From NCBI GenBank assembly GCA_038061815.1, contig JBBTYK010000013.1:1-6176 (forward strand): a stretch of DNA of 6,176 bases, read 5' to 3'. Below are positions 1 through 6,061 of the stretch, one piece after another. The position numbers were made by a program, and so were the translations under genes. The DNA is from JBBTXJ01 sp038061815 (GTDB lineage Bacteria; Patescibacteriota; Patescibacteriia; Magasanikbacterales; JBBTXJ01). Position 1 is the stretch's first letter. Each line of letters starts with the position of its first letter. The notes under the pieces were generated by a model. It did not search any database and was not told where the DNA came from. It worked only from the letters and a program-made list of their open reading frames with translations.

Positions 1-34
1 GACAGTCCCACCATCCCCGTGATAAGCTATCCTC

Positions 35-2689
35 ATGCCCGAAAACAAACTCGTCATCATTGACGGCAATGCCGTTATACACCGCGCATACCACGCCCTG
101 CCGCCGCTGACCATAAAAGACGGCACGGTGGTCAACGCGGTGTACGGTTTTATTTCCATTTTGCTCAAAGTGCTAAAAGAGGTAAAACCAACGCACCTCG
201 TGGTCTCGTTTGACCTCGCCGGCCCCACTTTCCGCGACGAGCTTTACAAAGCATACAAGGCCACGCGCGTGAAGGCGGACCAGTCGCTCTATGACCAGAT
301 ACCGCTCGTGCACGAGGCCGTGCGCGCTTTTGACATTCCCATTTTTGAAGCGCAAGGATTTGAAGCAGACGACGTCATCGGCACCATCGCCAAAAAAACC
401 GATGCGGACACCAAAAACATTATCGTCACCGGCGACTTTGACGCTGCGCAACTCGTTGATAGCCGCACGTCAATCTATCTTTTGCGTAAAGGCATCGCGG
501 ATACCGTCATGATGGACGCGAAAGAGGTGCAAACAAAATATGGTCTCGCGCCGGAGCAATTAGTAGATTACAAATCGTTGAGAGGCGACCCGAGCGACAA
601 CATACCGGGCGTTAAAGGCATCGGCGAAAAAACCGCCGTAGAGCTTTTGCAAACATACAAATCGCTGGACAGCGTGTTAGCGGCCGCAGACAACGAACGC
701 GCCGCGCTGACGCCGAGCGTGCGTAAAAAATTACAGGAGGGGAAAAAAGACGCGGCATTGAGCCGCACGCTCGCAACCATCCGCACCGATGTCCCGCTCA
801 TCTTCAACATGAAAGATGCTGCGCTCCGCACCACGGACTGGCACAAGGTTGCGGCCATGCTCCAACGTTTTGAGTTTACCTCGCTTTTGAAACGGTTGCC
901 GGTTCAGGAATTCGGAACGCTCGCCCCTGATAAAAAAACGAAAAAACAGGCCGCGGTGCGCGCCAAAATTATCGTTGCGCAAACCAAAAAAGATATTGAT
1001 GATGCGTTGCGCCGCGCGCAGGCGGAACCGTTCATCGGCATGCGCGTCATTCCGGGCGAGGGAGACCGCATCGCGGCGCCGCCGGCCGCAGTTATTTTAT
1101 GCATAAAAAACGATAGTGTCATCATCCTGTGGGACCATTGCGACGAAACCAAACGCGCCGCCATCCGCAACCTCCTTAAAACCAACTGCATCATCGGCCA
1201 CGATGTAAAGCAACTGTTTTTGCGCCTTGACGGCGCGCCCGGCGCTCGCCTTTTTGACCTTATGGTCGCCTCGTATCTTTTGGACCCGGGCACGCGCGCG
1301 CATGATGTCGCCACCATCCTGCTCAAACACGTCGGCGTGCAAGTGAATACAGGCAAGCGCGAGGGATTATTCGGCGCAGACTACGAGCAAGCCGCGCGCG
1401 AACTCGCGCTGCTGACATCACTCTATCCGGCGTTCAAAGACCAACTAGAAAACGCGCGCCTCCTTACCCTCTTTGACGAGATAGAGATGCCGCTCATTCC
1501 CGTGCTCGCGCAAATGGAACGTCACGGAGTAAAAATAGATACCGAGGCGCTCGCCAAACTTTCTGGACGCATCACAGACCGCGTGAAAAATCTCACCAAA
1601 CGCATTTACACGCTCGCGGGAAGCGAGTTTAACATCGCCTCGCCGCAACAATTGGGCGTGGTGCTCTATGAAAAATTGCAGCTGCCAGCCTTCGGCGTAA
1701 AAAAAGGCAAAACCGGCCTCTCCACGGCCGCGGCCGAATTGGAAAAACTGCGCCAACTGCATCCCATCATTCCGCTCGTTGAGGAATACCGCGAAATCGC
1801 CAAACTCCAGAATACCTACGTTGACGCGCTGCCCGCGCTGATTAACCAAAAAACCGGACGCGTGCACACGTCGTTCAACCAAACCGTGGCCGCAACAGGA
1901 CGACTTTCCAGTTCGGAGCCGAATCTGCAAAATATTCCGATTCGCACCGAACTCGGCCGTGAAATTCGCGAGGCGTTCGTGGCGGAATCCGGCAACGTGC
2001 TTATCTCGGCAGACTATTCGCAAATTGAATTGCGCGTTGTCGCCTCGCTCTCCAAGGATAAAAAAATGATGGAAATTTTCGAGCGCGGCGAAGATATTCA
2101 TGCCGCAACGGCCGCCGCGATTCACCACGTGCCGCTGGCCGAAGTCACGAAAGAAATGCGCCGCGCCGCCAAAGAGGTCAATTTTGGTATCATCTATGGC
2201 ATGGGCGCCTTCGGGCTGGCCGCGCGCACGGGCATCTCGCAAGCCGAGGCGCAGGATTTCATCAATCGCTATTTTGCGGCGTTCTCCGACATGAAAAAAT
2301 ATCTGGAAGCAACCATCGCGTTCGGCAAAGAGCGCGGCTACGTGGAAACGCTTTTCGGCCGGCGGCGCTATGTGCCGGAGCTGAAGGCCGGCAATGTGCA
2401 GCTCCGCAACGCGGGCGAACGCATGGCAGTAAATCATCCGGTGCAGGGCACGGCCGCGGACATCATCAAGAAGGCGATGATTGCCGTTGACGAAAAAATC
2501 CGCAGCTCGTGGGACGATGACGTCAAAATGATTCTGCAGGTGCACGATGAGTTGGTGTTTGAGGTGCCAGAGGCCCGCGCCAAAGAACTCGCGCCGCACT
2601 TGCAGGAAATCATGAAAACCGCAGTGCATCTTGACGTCCCGCTTGAAGTGGGCGTGGGAATCGGAAAACGGTGGGGCGACATCAAATGA
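35..2689 (+). CDS. polA: DNA polymerase I (5' nuclease, inactive exonuclease domain, polymerase)
   Basis: Family A DNA polymerase of 884 residues (E. coli Pol I has 928). It fills gaps, removes Okazaki primers and serves excision repair. Residues 1-290 are the 5' nuclease: metal ligands D10, D60, E110, D112, D113, D134, D136, D185 and D188 are all present, with the motif GDPSDNIPG and a helix-hairpin-helix near 192-206. A basic linker lies at 298-312. Residues 310-470 match the 3'-5' exonuclease fold but lack its acidic catalytic residues. The polymerase domain has TGRLSSSEPNLQNIP (621-635), motif A DYSQIELRV (D660, E665), the O-helix R709, K713, F717, Y721, and motif C QVHDELVFE (H837, D838, E839). 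F717 rather than Tyr predicts discrimination against dideoxynucleotides. The ATG at 35 is the natural N-terminus, since D10 sits at the usual distance; no Shine-Dalgarno is visible upstream. holA follows one base after the TGA stop. Identification is firm. Confidence 0.98.
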   Translation: MPENKLVIIDGNAVIHRAYHALPPLTIKDGTVVNAVYGFISILLKVLKEVKPTHLVVSFDLAGPTFRDELYKAYKATRVKADQSLYDQIPLVHEAVRAFDIPIFEAQGFEADDVIGTIAKKTDADTKNIIVTGDFDAAQLVDSRTSIYLLRKGIADTVMMDAKEVQTKYGLAPEQLVDYKSLRGDPSDNIPGVKGIGEKTAVELLQTYKSLDSVLAAADNERAALTPSVRKKLQEGKKDAALSRTLATIRTDVPLIFNMKDAALRTTDWHKVAAMLQRFEFTSLLKRLPVQEFGTLAPDKKTKKQAAVRAKIIVAQTKKDIDDALRRAQAEPFIGMRVIPGEGDRIAAPPAAVILCIKNDSVIILWDHCDETKRAAIRNLLKTNCIIGHDVKQLFLRLDGAPGARLFDLMVASYLLDPGTRAHDVATILLKHVGVQVNTGKREGLFGADYEQAARELALLTSLYPAFKDQLENARLLTLFDEIEMPLIPVLAQMERHGVKIDTEALAKLSGRITDRVKNLTKRIYTLAGSEFNIASPQQLGVVLYEKLQLPAFGVKKGKTGLSTAAAELEKLRQLHPIIPLVEEYREIAKLQNTYVDALPALINQKTGRVHTSFNQTVAATGRLSSSEPNLQNIPIRTELGREIREAFVAESGNVLISADYSQIELRVVASLSKDKKMMEIFERGEDIHAATAAAIHHVPLAEVTKEMRRAAKEVNFGIIYGMGAFGLAARTGISQAEAQDFINRYFAAFSDMKKYLEATIAFGKERGYVETLFGRRRYVPELKAGNVQLRNAGERMAVNHPVQGTAADIIKKAMIAVDEKIRSSWDDDVKMILQVHDELVFEVPEARAKELAPHLQEIMKTAVHLDVPLEVGVGIGKRWGDIK

Positions 2690-2690
2690 T

Positions 2691-3626
2691 ATGTACATTC
2701 TTACATGCGGTGAAGACACCTATCGCAGCCGACAACATCTCCAAAAAATGATCGCGTCATTCAAGGAAAAGCGAGACCCGCAGGGACTCAATGTTTCTTT
2801 TCTTGACTGCAAAAAACTGGAGCCGGGGGTGCTGTGGGAACATCTGGGCACGGTGCCGTTTCTCGCCGAAAAACGCATGGTGGTGCTGCAAGGATTTTTG
2901 GAGAATGCGCCAAAAGAGCTCAATGAGGCGCTGCTCGCTAAACTGGAAGCGGGCGCATTTGCGGACACAGCCGTGACCGTTTTTTTTGAAACCACCTCGG
3001 ACTTCAAAAAGAACCCTCTCTTTGATTTCCTCAAAAAGCAGCCGTACTCCTCGGCGTTTCCACTCCTTGCGGAACACGAACGCGAAACGTGGGTCAAAAA
3101 CGAAACGCGCGAGCGCGGCATGTCCGTTACCACCGGCGCGGCGCGCATGATTGCCGCTTCCGTAGCGGAAACATGGCAACTTATACGGGTGGTTGAGCAA
3201 GCATGCGCGCTTGCGGGCGCCGAAGAGATACAGCGCGCTCACGTGGAGCCGTTTATAGAACCGCCGCTTGACGATAATATTTTCAACTTTACAGATGCGC
3301 TTGCCGCCGGCAATACGCGCCGCGCGCTTGAGCTGCTGCATGACCAGCGCCGCGCAGATGCCAACGAATTCTACCTCCTTACCATGATAACGCGGCAATT
3401 TCGGATTTTGTTGCAACTCAAGGATGGGGTATCTGGTGACGCGGCCAAAGAGCTCGGCATACATCCGTTTGTCATCAAAAAATCGCTCCCGCTTGCCCGA
3501 CGGTATTCGCCCGCGCAGCTCCAGACCATCTATCGCAACCTCTTTACTATAGAAACGCTCCTCAAAACCACCGCAACGCCGGCAGACGCGCTGCTTGACC
3601 AGTTTGTGGTAACGGCAGCAAAATAA
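2691..3626 (+). CDS. holA: DNA polymerase III delta subunit (clamp loader)
   Basis: 311-residue protein of the HolA family. Delta is the clamp-loader subunit that opens the beta sliding clamp so it can be placed on DNA. Family landmarks are seen in order: GEDTYR near the start (7-12), VPFLAEKRMVVLQG (55-68, the segment after the clamp-contacting region), the helical middle with W162, IFNFTDALAAGNTRRALELL (197-216), RQFRILLQLKD (235-245), and the C-terminal collar segment GIHPFVIKKSLPLARR (256-271) with a following L...L pattern. Length is slightly below the usual 330-345. The chosen ATG lies one base after the polA TGA. An in-frame ATG at 2631 would add 20 residues encoded inside polA that do not look like a delta N-terminus. 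No good Shine-Dalgarno is present (GGTGGGG ends 14 bases upstream), so translational coupling to polA is likely. The start is fairly sure and the family call strong. Confidence 0.92.
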   Translation: MYILTCGEDTYRSRQHLQKMIASFKEKRDPQGLNVSFLDCKKLEPGVLWEHLGTVPFLAEKRMVVLQGFLENAPKELNEALLAKLEAGAFADTAVTVFFETTSDFKKNPLFDFLKKQPYSSAFPLLAEHERETWVKNETRERGMSVTTGAARMIAASVAETWQLIRVVEQACALAGAEEIQRAHVEPFIEPPLDDNIFNFTDALAAGNTRRALELLHDQRRADANEFYLLTMITRQFRILLQLKDGVSGDAAKELGIHPFVIKKSLPLARRYSPAQLQTIYRNLFTIETLLKTTATPADALLDQFVVTAAK

Positions 3627-3651
3627 AACCGGTCCGATGTAATCGAACCGG
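3620..3651 (-). terminator. Rho-independent terminator for the 3660-4229 gene
   Basis: On the - strand a stem (CCGGT, one mismatch, CGAT; three-base loop; ATCG, mismatch, ACCGG; positions 3629-3651) is followed at once by TTTTATTTT (3628-3620). It starts 8 bases after the TGA stop of the - strand gene. The + strand has no T-run after the stem, so it is not an obvious terminator for holA, whose stop codon overlaps the T-run. Seen directly; function inferred. Confidence 0.8.
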
Positions 3652-3659
3652 CGAGGCGC

Positions 3660-4229
3660 TCACACGAACGAAGCGCGGGCCGCGAGGCCAGCGAGGCCCT
3701 CCAGGCCAGAGTGCGGACGACCGCTACCCATCAGAAGGCGGATGTTCTGAAACGCCCGTTGGGCGAGCTGATAGCCCGAGCCAGCGTCGTTCTCAAGACG
3801 TCTCACTATCACACTCATGTCCACCGTTTCGCCAACGTTGCGCAAGGCGGACAGAAGTTGCGCGGTGTTGCGCTCATCTTCAATCCATACGGTCACCTGC
3901 TGCGCAGACCGAAGCAGCATCATGCGAACGCGTTCGCAGTCGTCCATGCTGGTGTCGAGCACCAGGTCCACTTTCGTCTGGTCGTTTGCCAGAAACTCGC
4001 GAATGCGCCGAAACACCGCCTGGATGTTCTCGGATTCGGCGAGCCAATGAAGCATGTCTGCGGCCTGACGTTCGCCAGACAGATGGCGCACCATCGCAAC
4101 CAGAATTCGCCGACACCCTTCAAGACTAAGCCACCCGATGAGCGGCTCTTGCGCGCTGACAAGCAGTTCACGCACGCGCGCTGCAGCCACGGCGTCTGCC
4201 ACCACGCCACCACTCGGATTGTAAGACAT
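3660..4229 (-). CDS. Hypothetical protein, 189 aa, unrecognised
   Basis: I do not recognise this family. The 189-residue protein begins MSYNPSGG and looks soluble and mostly helical, with no signal peptide or membrane span. A hydrophobic/basic segment at 34-63 includes C39 and W62. A charged middle (70-120) contains DTSMDDCER (92-100) and VTVWIEDER (112-120). The tail is small-residue rich (165-189). The ATG at 4229 is chosen because AAGGAG lies 8 bases upstream, the only clear Shine-Dalgarno in the window; an in-frame ATG at 4361 would overlap the rpsT end and translate through the rpsT terminator. The opposite-strand frame (3711-4427) is rich in His, Arg and Cys, as shadows usually are. The gene has its own terminator and a candidate -10 box, so it looks monocistronic. 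It sits between convergent holA and rpsT, which are often direct neighbours. It is probably a real gene, but its function is unknown. Confidence 0.72.
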   Translation of the reverse strand: MSYNPSGGVVADAVAAARVRELLVSAQEPLIGWLSLEGCRRILVAMVRHLSGERQAADMLHWLAESENIQAVFRRIREFLANDQTKVDLVLDTSMDDCERVRMMLLRSAQQVTVWIEDERNTAQLLSALRNVGETVDMSVIVRRLENDAGSGYQLAQRAFQNIRLLMGSGRPHSGLEGLAGLAARASFV

Positions 4230-4237
4230 GCCCACCT

Positions 4238-4243
4238 CTCCTT
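4238..4243 (-). promoter_or_regulatory. Shine-Dalgarno that fixes the start of the 189-aa gene
   Basis: AAGGAG on the - strand, 8 bases before the ATG at 4229. The other five genes in the window lack a comparable site, so this is strong support for choosing 4229 over the upstream ATG at 4361. Confidence 0.8.
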
Positions 4244-4262
4244 GTATGATTATCCGCACCAT

Positions 4263-4268
4263 AGTATA
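4263..4268 (-). promoter_or_regulatory. Candidate -10 box for the 189-aa gene
   Basis: TATACT on the - strand matches TATAAT at 5 of 6 positions. It would start transcription near 4256 and give a leader of about 27 bases containing the Shine-Dalgarno. No convincing -35 box is present at 16-18 bases (the sequence there is TG-repeat), so the call is tentative. It lies after the rpsT terminator, consistent with independent transcription. Confidence 0.4.
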
Positions 4269-4304
4269 CGGCTTTCTATCCGTCACACACAGTGGATAAG
4301 TAAC

Positions 4305-4330
4305 AAAAAACGCCTCCAGACGGGGGCGTT
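4305..4330 (-). terminator. Rho-independent terminator of rpsT
   Basis: On the - strand the stem AACGCC-C-CC / GG-A-GGCGTT (one C-A mismatch, loop GTCT; 4309-4330) runs into TTTTTT (4310-4305, which shares two T with the stem). It begins 14 bases after the rpsT TAA. The + strand copy is also followed by TTCTTTT, so it could act both ways. Confidence 0.85.
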
Positions 4331-4344
4331 CTTTTCCGCGATGA

Positions 4345-4611
4345 TTACCGCGCCGCCGCATTCACTCGCTTCATCAGGCGCGAGAGCTTGCGTGCTGCGG
4401 CTTTCTTTTTCAAAACACCAACCTTAGCCGCTTTGCCGAGCGCTTTTTGCGCCTCGCGGGCGAATTTCAATGCGTCCTCGCGCGTGCCACCGTCAAGCGC
4501 CTTCACCGTGTGCTTGATGGCACGCCGATAGGCATCCTTTCGGGCCGCGTTCCGCGCCGTACGCTTTTTGGTTTGTCGGAGTGACTTTTCAGCGCTTTTG
4601 ATGTTAGGCAT
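4345..4611 (-). CDS. rpsT: 30S ribosomal protein S20 (bS20)
   Basis: 88-residue, highly basic protein that binds 16S rRNA early in small-subunit assembly. The start MPNIKSAEKSLRQTKKRTARN shows the family N-terminus (MPNIKSAEKR-type), and the C-terminal half carries the conserved GVLKKKAAARKLSRL (65-79) followed by VNA. The length is normal (E. coli 87). It is predicted to be three long helices rich in Lys, Arg and Ala. The start ATG lies about 15 bases from the predicted transcription start and has no Shine-Dalgarno, so initiation probably depends on the short unstructured leader. It is flanked upstream by a near-consensus promoter and downstream by a terminator, so it forms its own unit. It points toward holA, as in many bacteria, but the 189-residue gene separates them here. 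Identification is firm. Confidence 0.97.
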   Translation of the reverse strand: MPNIKSAEKSLRQTKKRTARNAARKDAYRRAIKHTVKALDGGTREDALKFAREAQKALGKAAKVGVLKKKAAARKLSRLMKRVNAAAR

Positions 4612-4632
4612 AGTGATTACAAAAGTGAAGCT

Positions 4633-4661
4633 AGTGTAGCAGGCGGCGGCGGAGCTGTCAA
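4633..4661 (-). promoter_or_regulatory. Strong sigma70-type promoter of rpsT
   Basis: On the - strand there is a perfect -35 TTGACA (4661-4656), a 17-base spacer, and -10 TACACT (4638-4633, 4 of 6), with TG one base before the -10 (extended -10). The predicted start is near 4626, giving a leader of about 15 bases before the S20 ATG. A strong promoter fits a ribosomal protein gene. Confidence 0.8.
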
Positions 4662-4687
4662 ACTGTAGTTATAGGCCCTTGTTATGG

Positions 4688-4731
4688 GACAGCGAGAGCG
4701 AGCGCGGTGCGGTTCGAGCGATAGCGAGAAA
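4688..4731. repeat. GC-rich patch with repeated AGCGA/GAGCGA units
   Basis: Between the end of the SRPBCC gene and the rpsT promoter is a short low-complexity patch with two GAGCGA copies (4696-4701 and 4716-4721) and partial units (AGCGAGAGCGAGCG, then CGAGCGATAGCGAG). The same GAGCGA word flanks the hairpin cores at 5995-6108. No convincing stem forms between the two copies here, and I see no terminator for the preceding operon. Confidence 0.5.
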
Positions 4732-4748
4732 GTCGGGCTAAATGGCGC

Positions 4749-5198
4749 TTATTCACCAAATATTTCATTCAGTCTATTTAGTGATTTTCTCATGTACTCC
4801 TTTACAACCCACTTGTTCAAAAGAAAATCCGTAAGTTTTCCACCAAGATAAACCGGGGCTTTGTGTTTTATGGAAACAGTTAGGATTGTCTGCTCTTGCC
4901 TTGTTTCTTTGACATCCATTGAGGAACTAAATGCAACTCCGAACAATTTGCCGGCGTATGCAACGTGTTTCTGCTCTTGCCAACCTATAATTTTTTCTGT
5001 TGATTTTAACTTGAGAGGACCTAATTTACAATACCATTCATAGCTTGCGTCCATTCCAGTATCATTGGGACTGGTGGTTTTCCCATGAGCATACCCATAA
5101 ACATATTTAGGGAAATTTTCCGGTTTTGTTATGAAATTCCAAACATCTTTTAGTTTGCCATTGAGTGTGATTTTTTGATTTACAATCCTCATGTTCAT
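4749..5198 (-). CDS. SRPBCC-family (START-like / polyketide-cyclase-type) protein
   Basis: 149-residue protein with the layout of a single SRPBCC domain, a helix-grip fold that encloses hydrophobic ligands. The N-terminal strand is followed by DVWNFITKPENFPKYV (18-33), close to the family pattern of a VW.FL.D.E..P motif. Alternating strands follow (52-58, 63-73, 76-83, 88-98, 103-112), then a long C-terminal helix (about 119-147) that would cover the pocket. No signal peptide or membrane span is seen. The ATG at 5198 lies two bases after the methyltransferase stop; a GTG at 5201 overlaps that stop, and another ATG at 5192 would also work. With no Shine-Dalgarno, coupling to the upstream gene is likely. 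The gene is AT-rich compared with polA and holA. The ligand cannot be read from sequence; a lipid, isoprenoid or other hydrophobic molecule is an inference from the family. Confidence 0.82.
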   Translation of the reverse strand: MNMRIVNQKITLNGKLKDVWNFITKPENFPKYVYGYAHGKTTSPNDTGMDASYEWYCKLGPLKLKSTEKIIGWQEQKHVAYAGKLFGVAFSSSMDVKETRQEQTILTVSIKHKAPVYLGGKLTDFLLNKWVVKEYMRKSLNRLNEIFGE

Positions 5199-5200
5199 CA

Positions 5201-5863
5201 CTATTTTTTAACCGATACGGCAATAAAAAATGTGCCTAAATTAAGATTTTCCACTTCAACATTTCCAAATATTTCTTTCATTTTTTCCGGAATGTTTTTA
5301 GAGGGGTCCCATGCAGCCAATTTTGAATAAATTTGTCTAACCATGGGATTAATGATTTTCAAGAACCCAGTAAAAAGACGGGCATCGCAAACAACCAATT
5401 TTCCCCCGGGGCGAAGAATGTCATGGCATCTATCAAGCGCTTTTTCCCAGTCGGGAATTGCGCTAATCCCGAGAACGCTTACAACGCCATCAAAATTATT
5501 TTCGGCGATTTTAAGTTGTGCCGCGTCGCCTTGAACCAGTTTTATATTATTCCAGTCATTTTGTTCACATACCTGTTTCGCGGCATCAAGCATTTCTTGA
5601 CTATAATCAAAACCGAGAATTAAACCCTCTTTGCCTACGGCTTCAACTAAATAAGGAAAGTTTCTGCCCGAGCCGCAAGCAACTTCCAGGGCTTTGTTGC
5701 CTCTTTTAAGTTCCATCTTTTTAACTGCTCGGTTTCTTATGGACTTGGCTTTTCCCAAGAATGTAATTGTATCTTGCGCGCTATAAAGCGAAGGGAATCT
5801 GCCCCAAAAAGAATATACTTTTTTCACTTTTTCTAATTTTTCAATCCGTGAATCTTTTGTCAT
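5201..5863 (-). CDS. Class I SAM-dependent methyltransferase (UbiE-like)
   Basis: 220-residue protein with one Rossmann-type methyltransferase domain. SAM-binding motif I is ALEVACGSG (58-66). The acidic residue of the second strand is D86 in GFDYSQEML (84-92). Motif II has GDAAQLKIAENNFDGVVSV (112-130, D113), and motif III is LRPGGKLVVCD (150-160). The N-terminal helix region with VYSFWGRFPSLYS (16-28) resembles UbiE/COQ5 and phosphatidylethanolamine-methylating enzymes, suggesting a small hydrophobic or lipid acceptor rather than nucleic acid; the substrate is not determinable. The ATG at 5863 is the only sensible start and lacks a Shine-Dalgarno. TATAAA immediately before it is too close to serve as a -10 box, so no promoter is evident. 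Base composition is clearly AT-richer than polA. The stop overlaps a possible GTG start of the SRPBCC gene, indicating an operon. I would not call it ubiE itself: no menaquinone or ubiquinone genes are nearby. Confidence 0.9.
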   Translation of the reverse strand: MTKDSRIEKLEKVKKVYSFWGRFPSLYSAQDTITFLGKAKSIRNRAVKKMELKRGNKALEVACGSGRNFPYLVEAVGKEGLILGFDYSQEMLDAAKQVCEQNDWNNIKLVQGDAAQLKIAENNFDGVVSVLGISAIPDWEKALDRCHDILRPGGKLVVCDARLFTGFLKIINPMVRQIYSKLAAWDPSKNIPEKMKEIFGNVEVENLNLGTFFIAVSVKK

Positions 5864-5889
5864 TTTTTATATGGATTGAATGGCAGGCC

Positions 5890-5978
5890 GCGGATAGGCA
5901 AAGTTCTCCGGCGAAGAAAAACGAAGTTTTTCTGAACCGGAGAATTTGGGCGAGGCCGCAGCCGAGCTGCCTATCCGC
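5890..5978. repeat. Nested hairpin H1
   Basis: Outer stem GCGGATAGGCA (5890-5900) with TGCCTATCCGC (5968-5978), 11 pairs. Directly inside, AAGTTCTCCGG (5901-5911) pairs with CCGGAGAATTT (5937-5947), with one G-T pair. After a 3-by-3 internal loop, AGAAAAAC (5915-5922) pairs with GTTTTTCT (5926-5933) around a GAA loop. Bases 5948-5967 form a one-sided GC-rich bulge of 20 bases. Confidence 0.8.
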
Positions 5979-6043
5979 TGTTCTGCGGAGTCGCGAGCGA
6001 AGTCCGCCGACAGGCGGACGAGCGATGCGACACGCGCAGAACA
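5979..6043. repeat. Nested hairpin H2 (copy 1 of the GTCCGCC-core element)
   Basis: Outer stem TGTTCTGCG (5979-5987) with CGCAGAACA (6035-6043); middle stem GTCGC (5990-5994) with GCGAC (6027-6031); core GTCCGCC (6002-6008) with GGCGGAC (6013-6019) and loop GACA. Between middle and core stems, GAGCGAA faces GAGCGAT. Confidence 0.8.
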
Positions 6044-6044
6044 A

Positions 6045-6055
6045 GGACGAAGTCC
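6045..6055. repeat. Small GGAC-GAA-GTCC hairpin
   Basis: A four-base-pair stem closed by a C-GAA-G triloop in the spacer between H2 and H3. Short, so it could be chance on its own, but the same triloop caps H1 and occurs again at 6162-6170. Confidence 0.4.
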
Positions 6056-6061
6056 GCGGCC

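Noticed and set aside
2631..2690. Upstream ATG for holA inside polA
   Set aside because: The added 20 residues do not resemble the delta N-terminus, which normally begins with a strand like the one encoded from 2691.
1445..2719. 424-residue open frame on the - strand inside polA
   Set aside because: It lies opposite the conserved polymerase domain, is rich in His, Phe and Arg, and shows no family motif; it is a shadow of polA codon use.
2757..3464. 235-residue open frame on the - strand inside holA
   Set aside because: It lies antisense to well-supported holA and has no recognisable motif or start signal.
3629..3651. Terminator for holA on the + strand
   Set aside because: The stem is not followed by a T-run on that strand; the T-run is on the - strand side.
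4230..4361. Upstream ATG at 4361 extending the 189-residue protein by 44 residues
   Set aside because: It would overlap rpsT and translate through the rpsT terminator and the candidate promoter; the ATG at 4229 has a well-placed Shine-Dalgarno.
3711..4427. 238-residue open frame on the + strand
   Set aside because: It is antisense to the 189-residue gene, rich in His, Arg and Cys, and runs through two terminators and into rpsT; the - strand frame has the Shine-Dalgarno and terminator.
5866..5871. TATAAA as the methyltransferase -10 box
   Set aside because: It ends two bases before the start codon, so transcription would start inside the gene, and no good later start codon exists.
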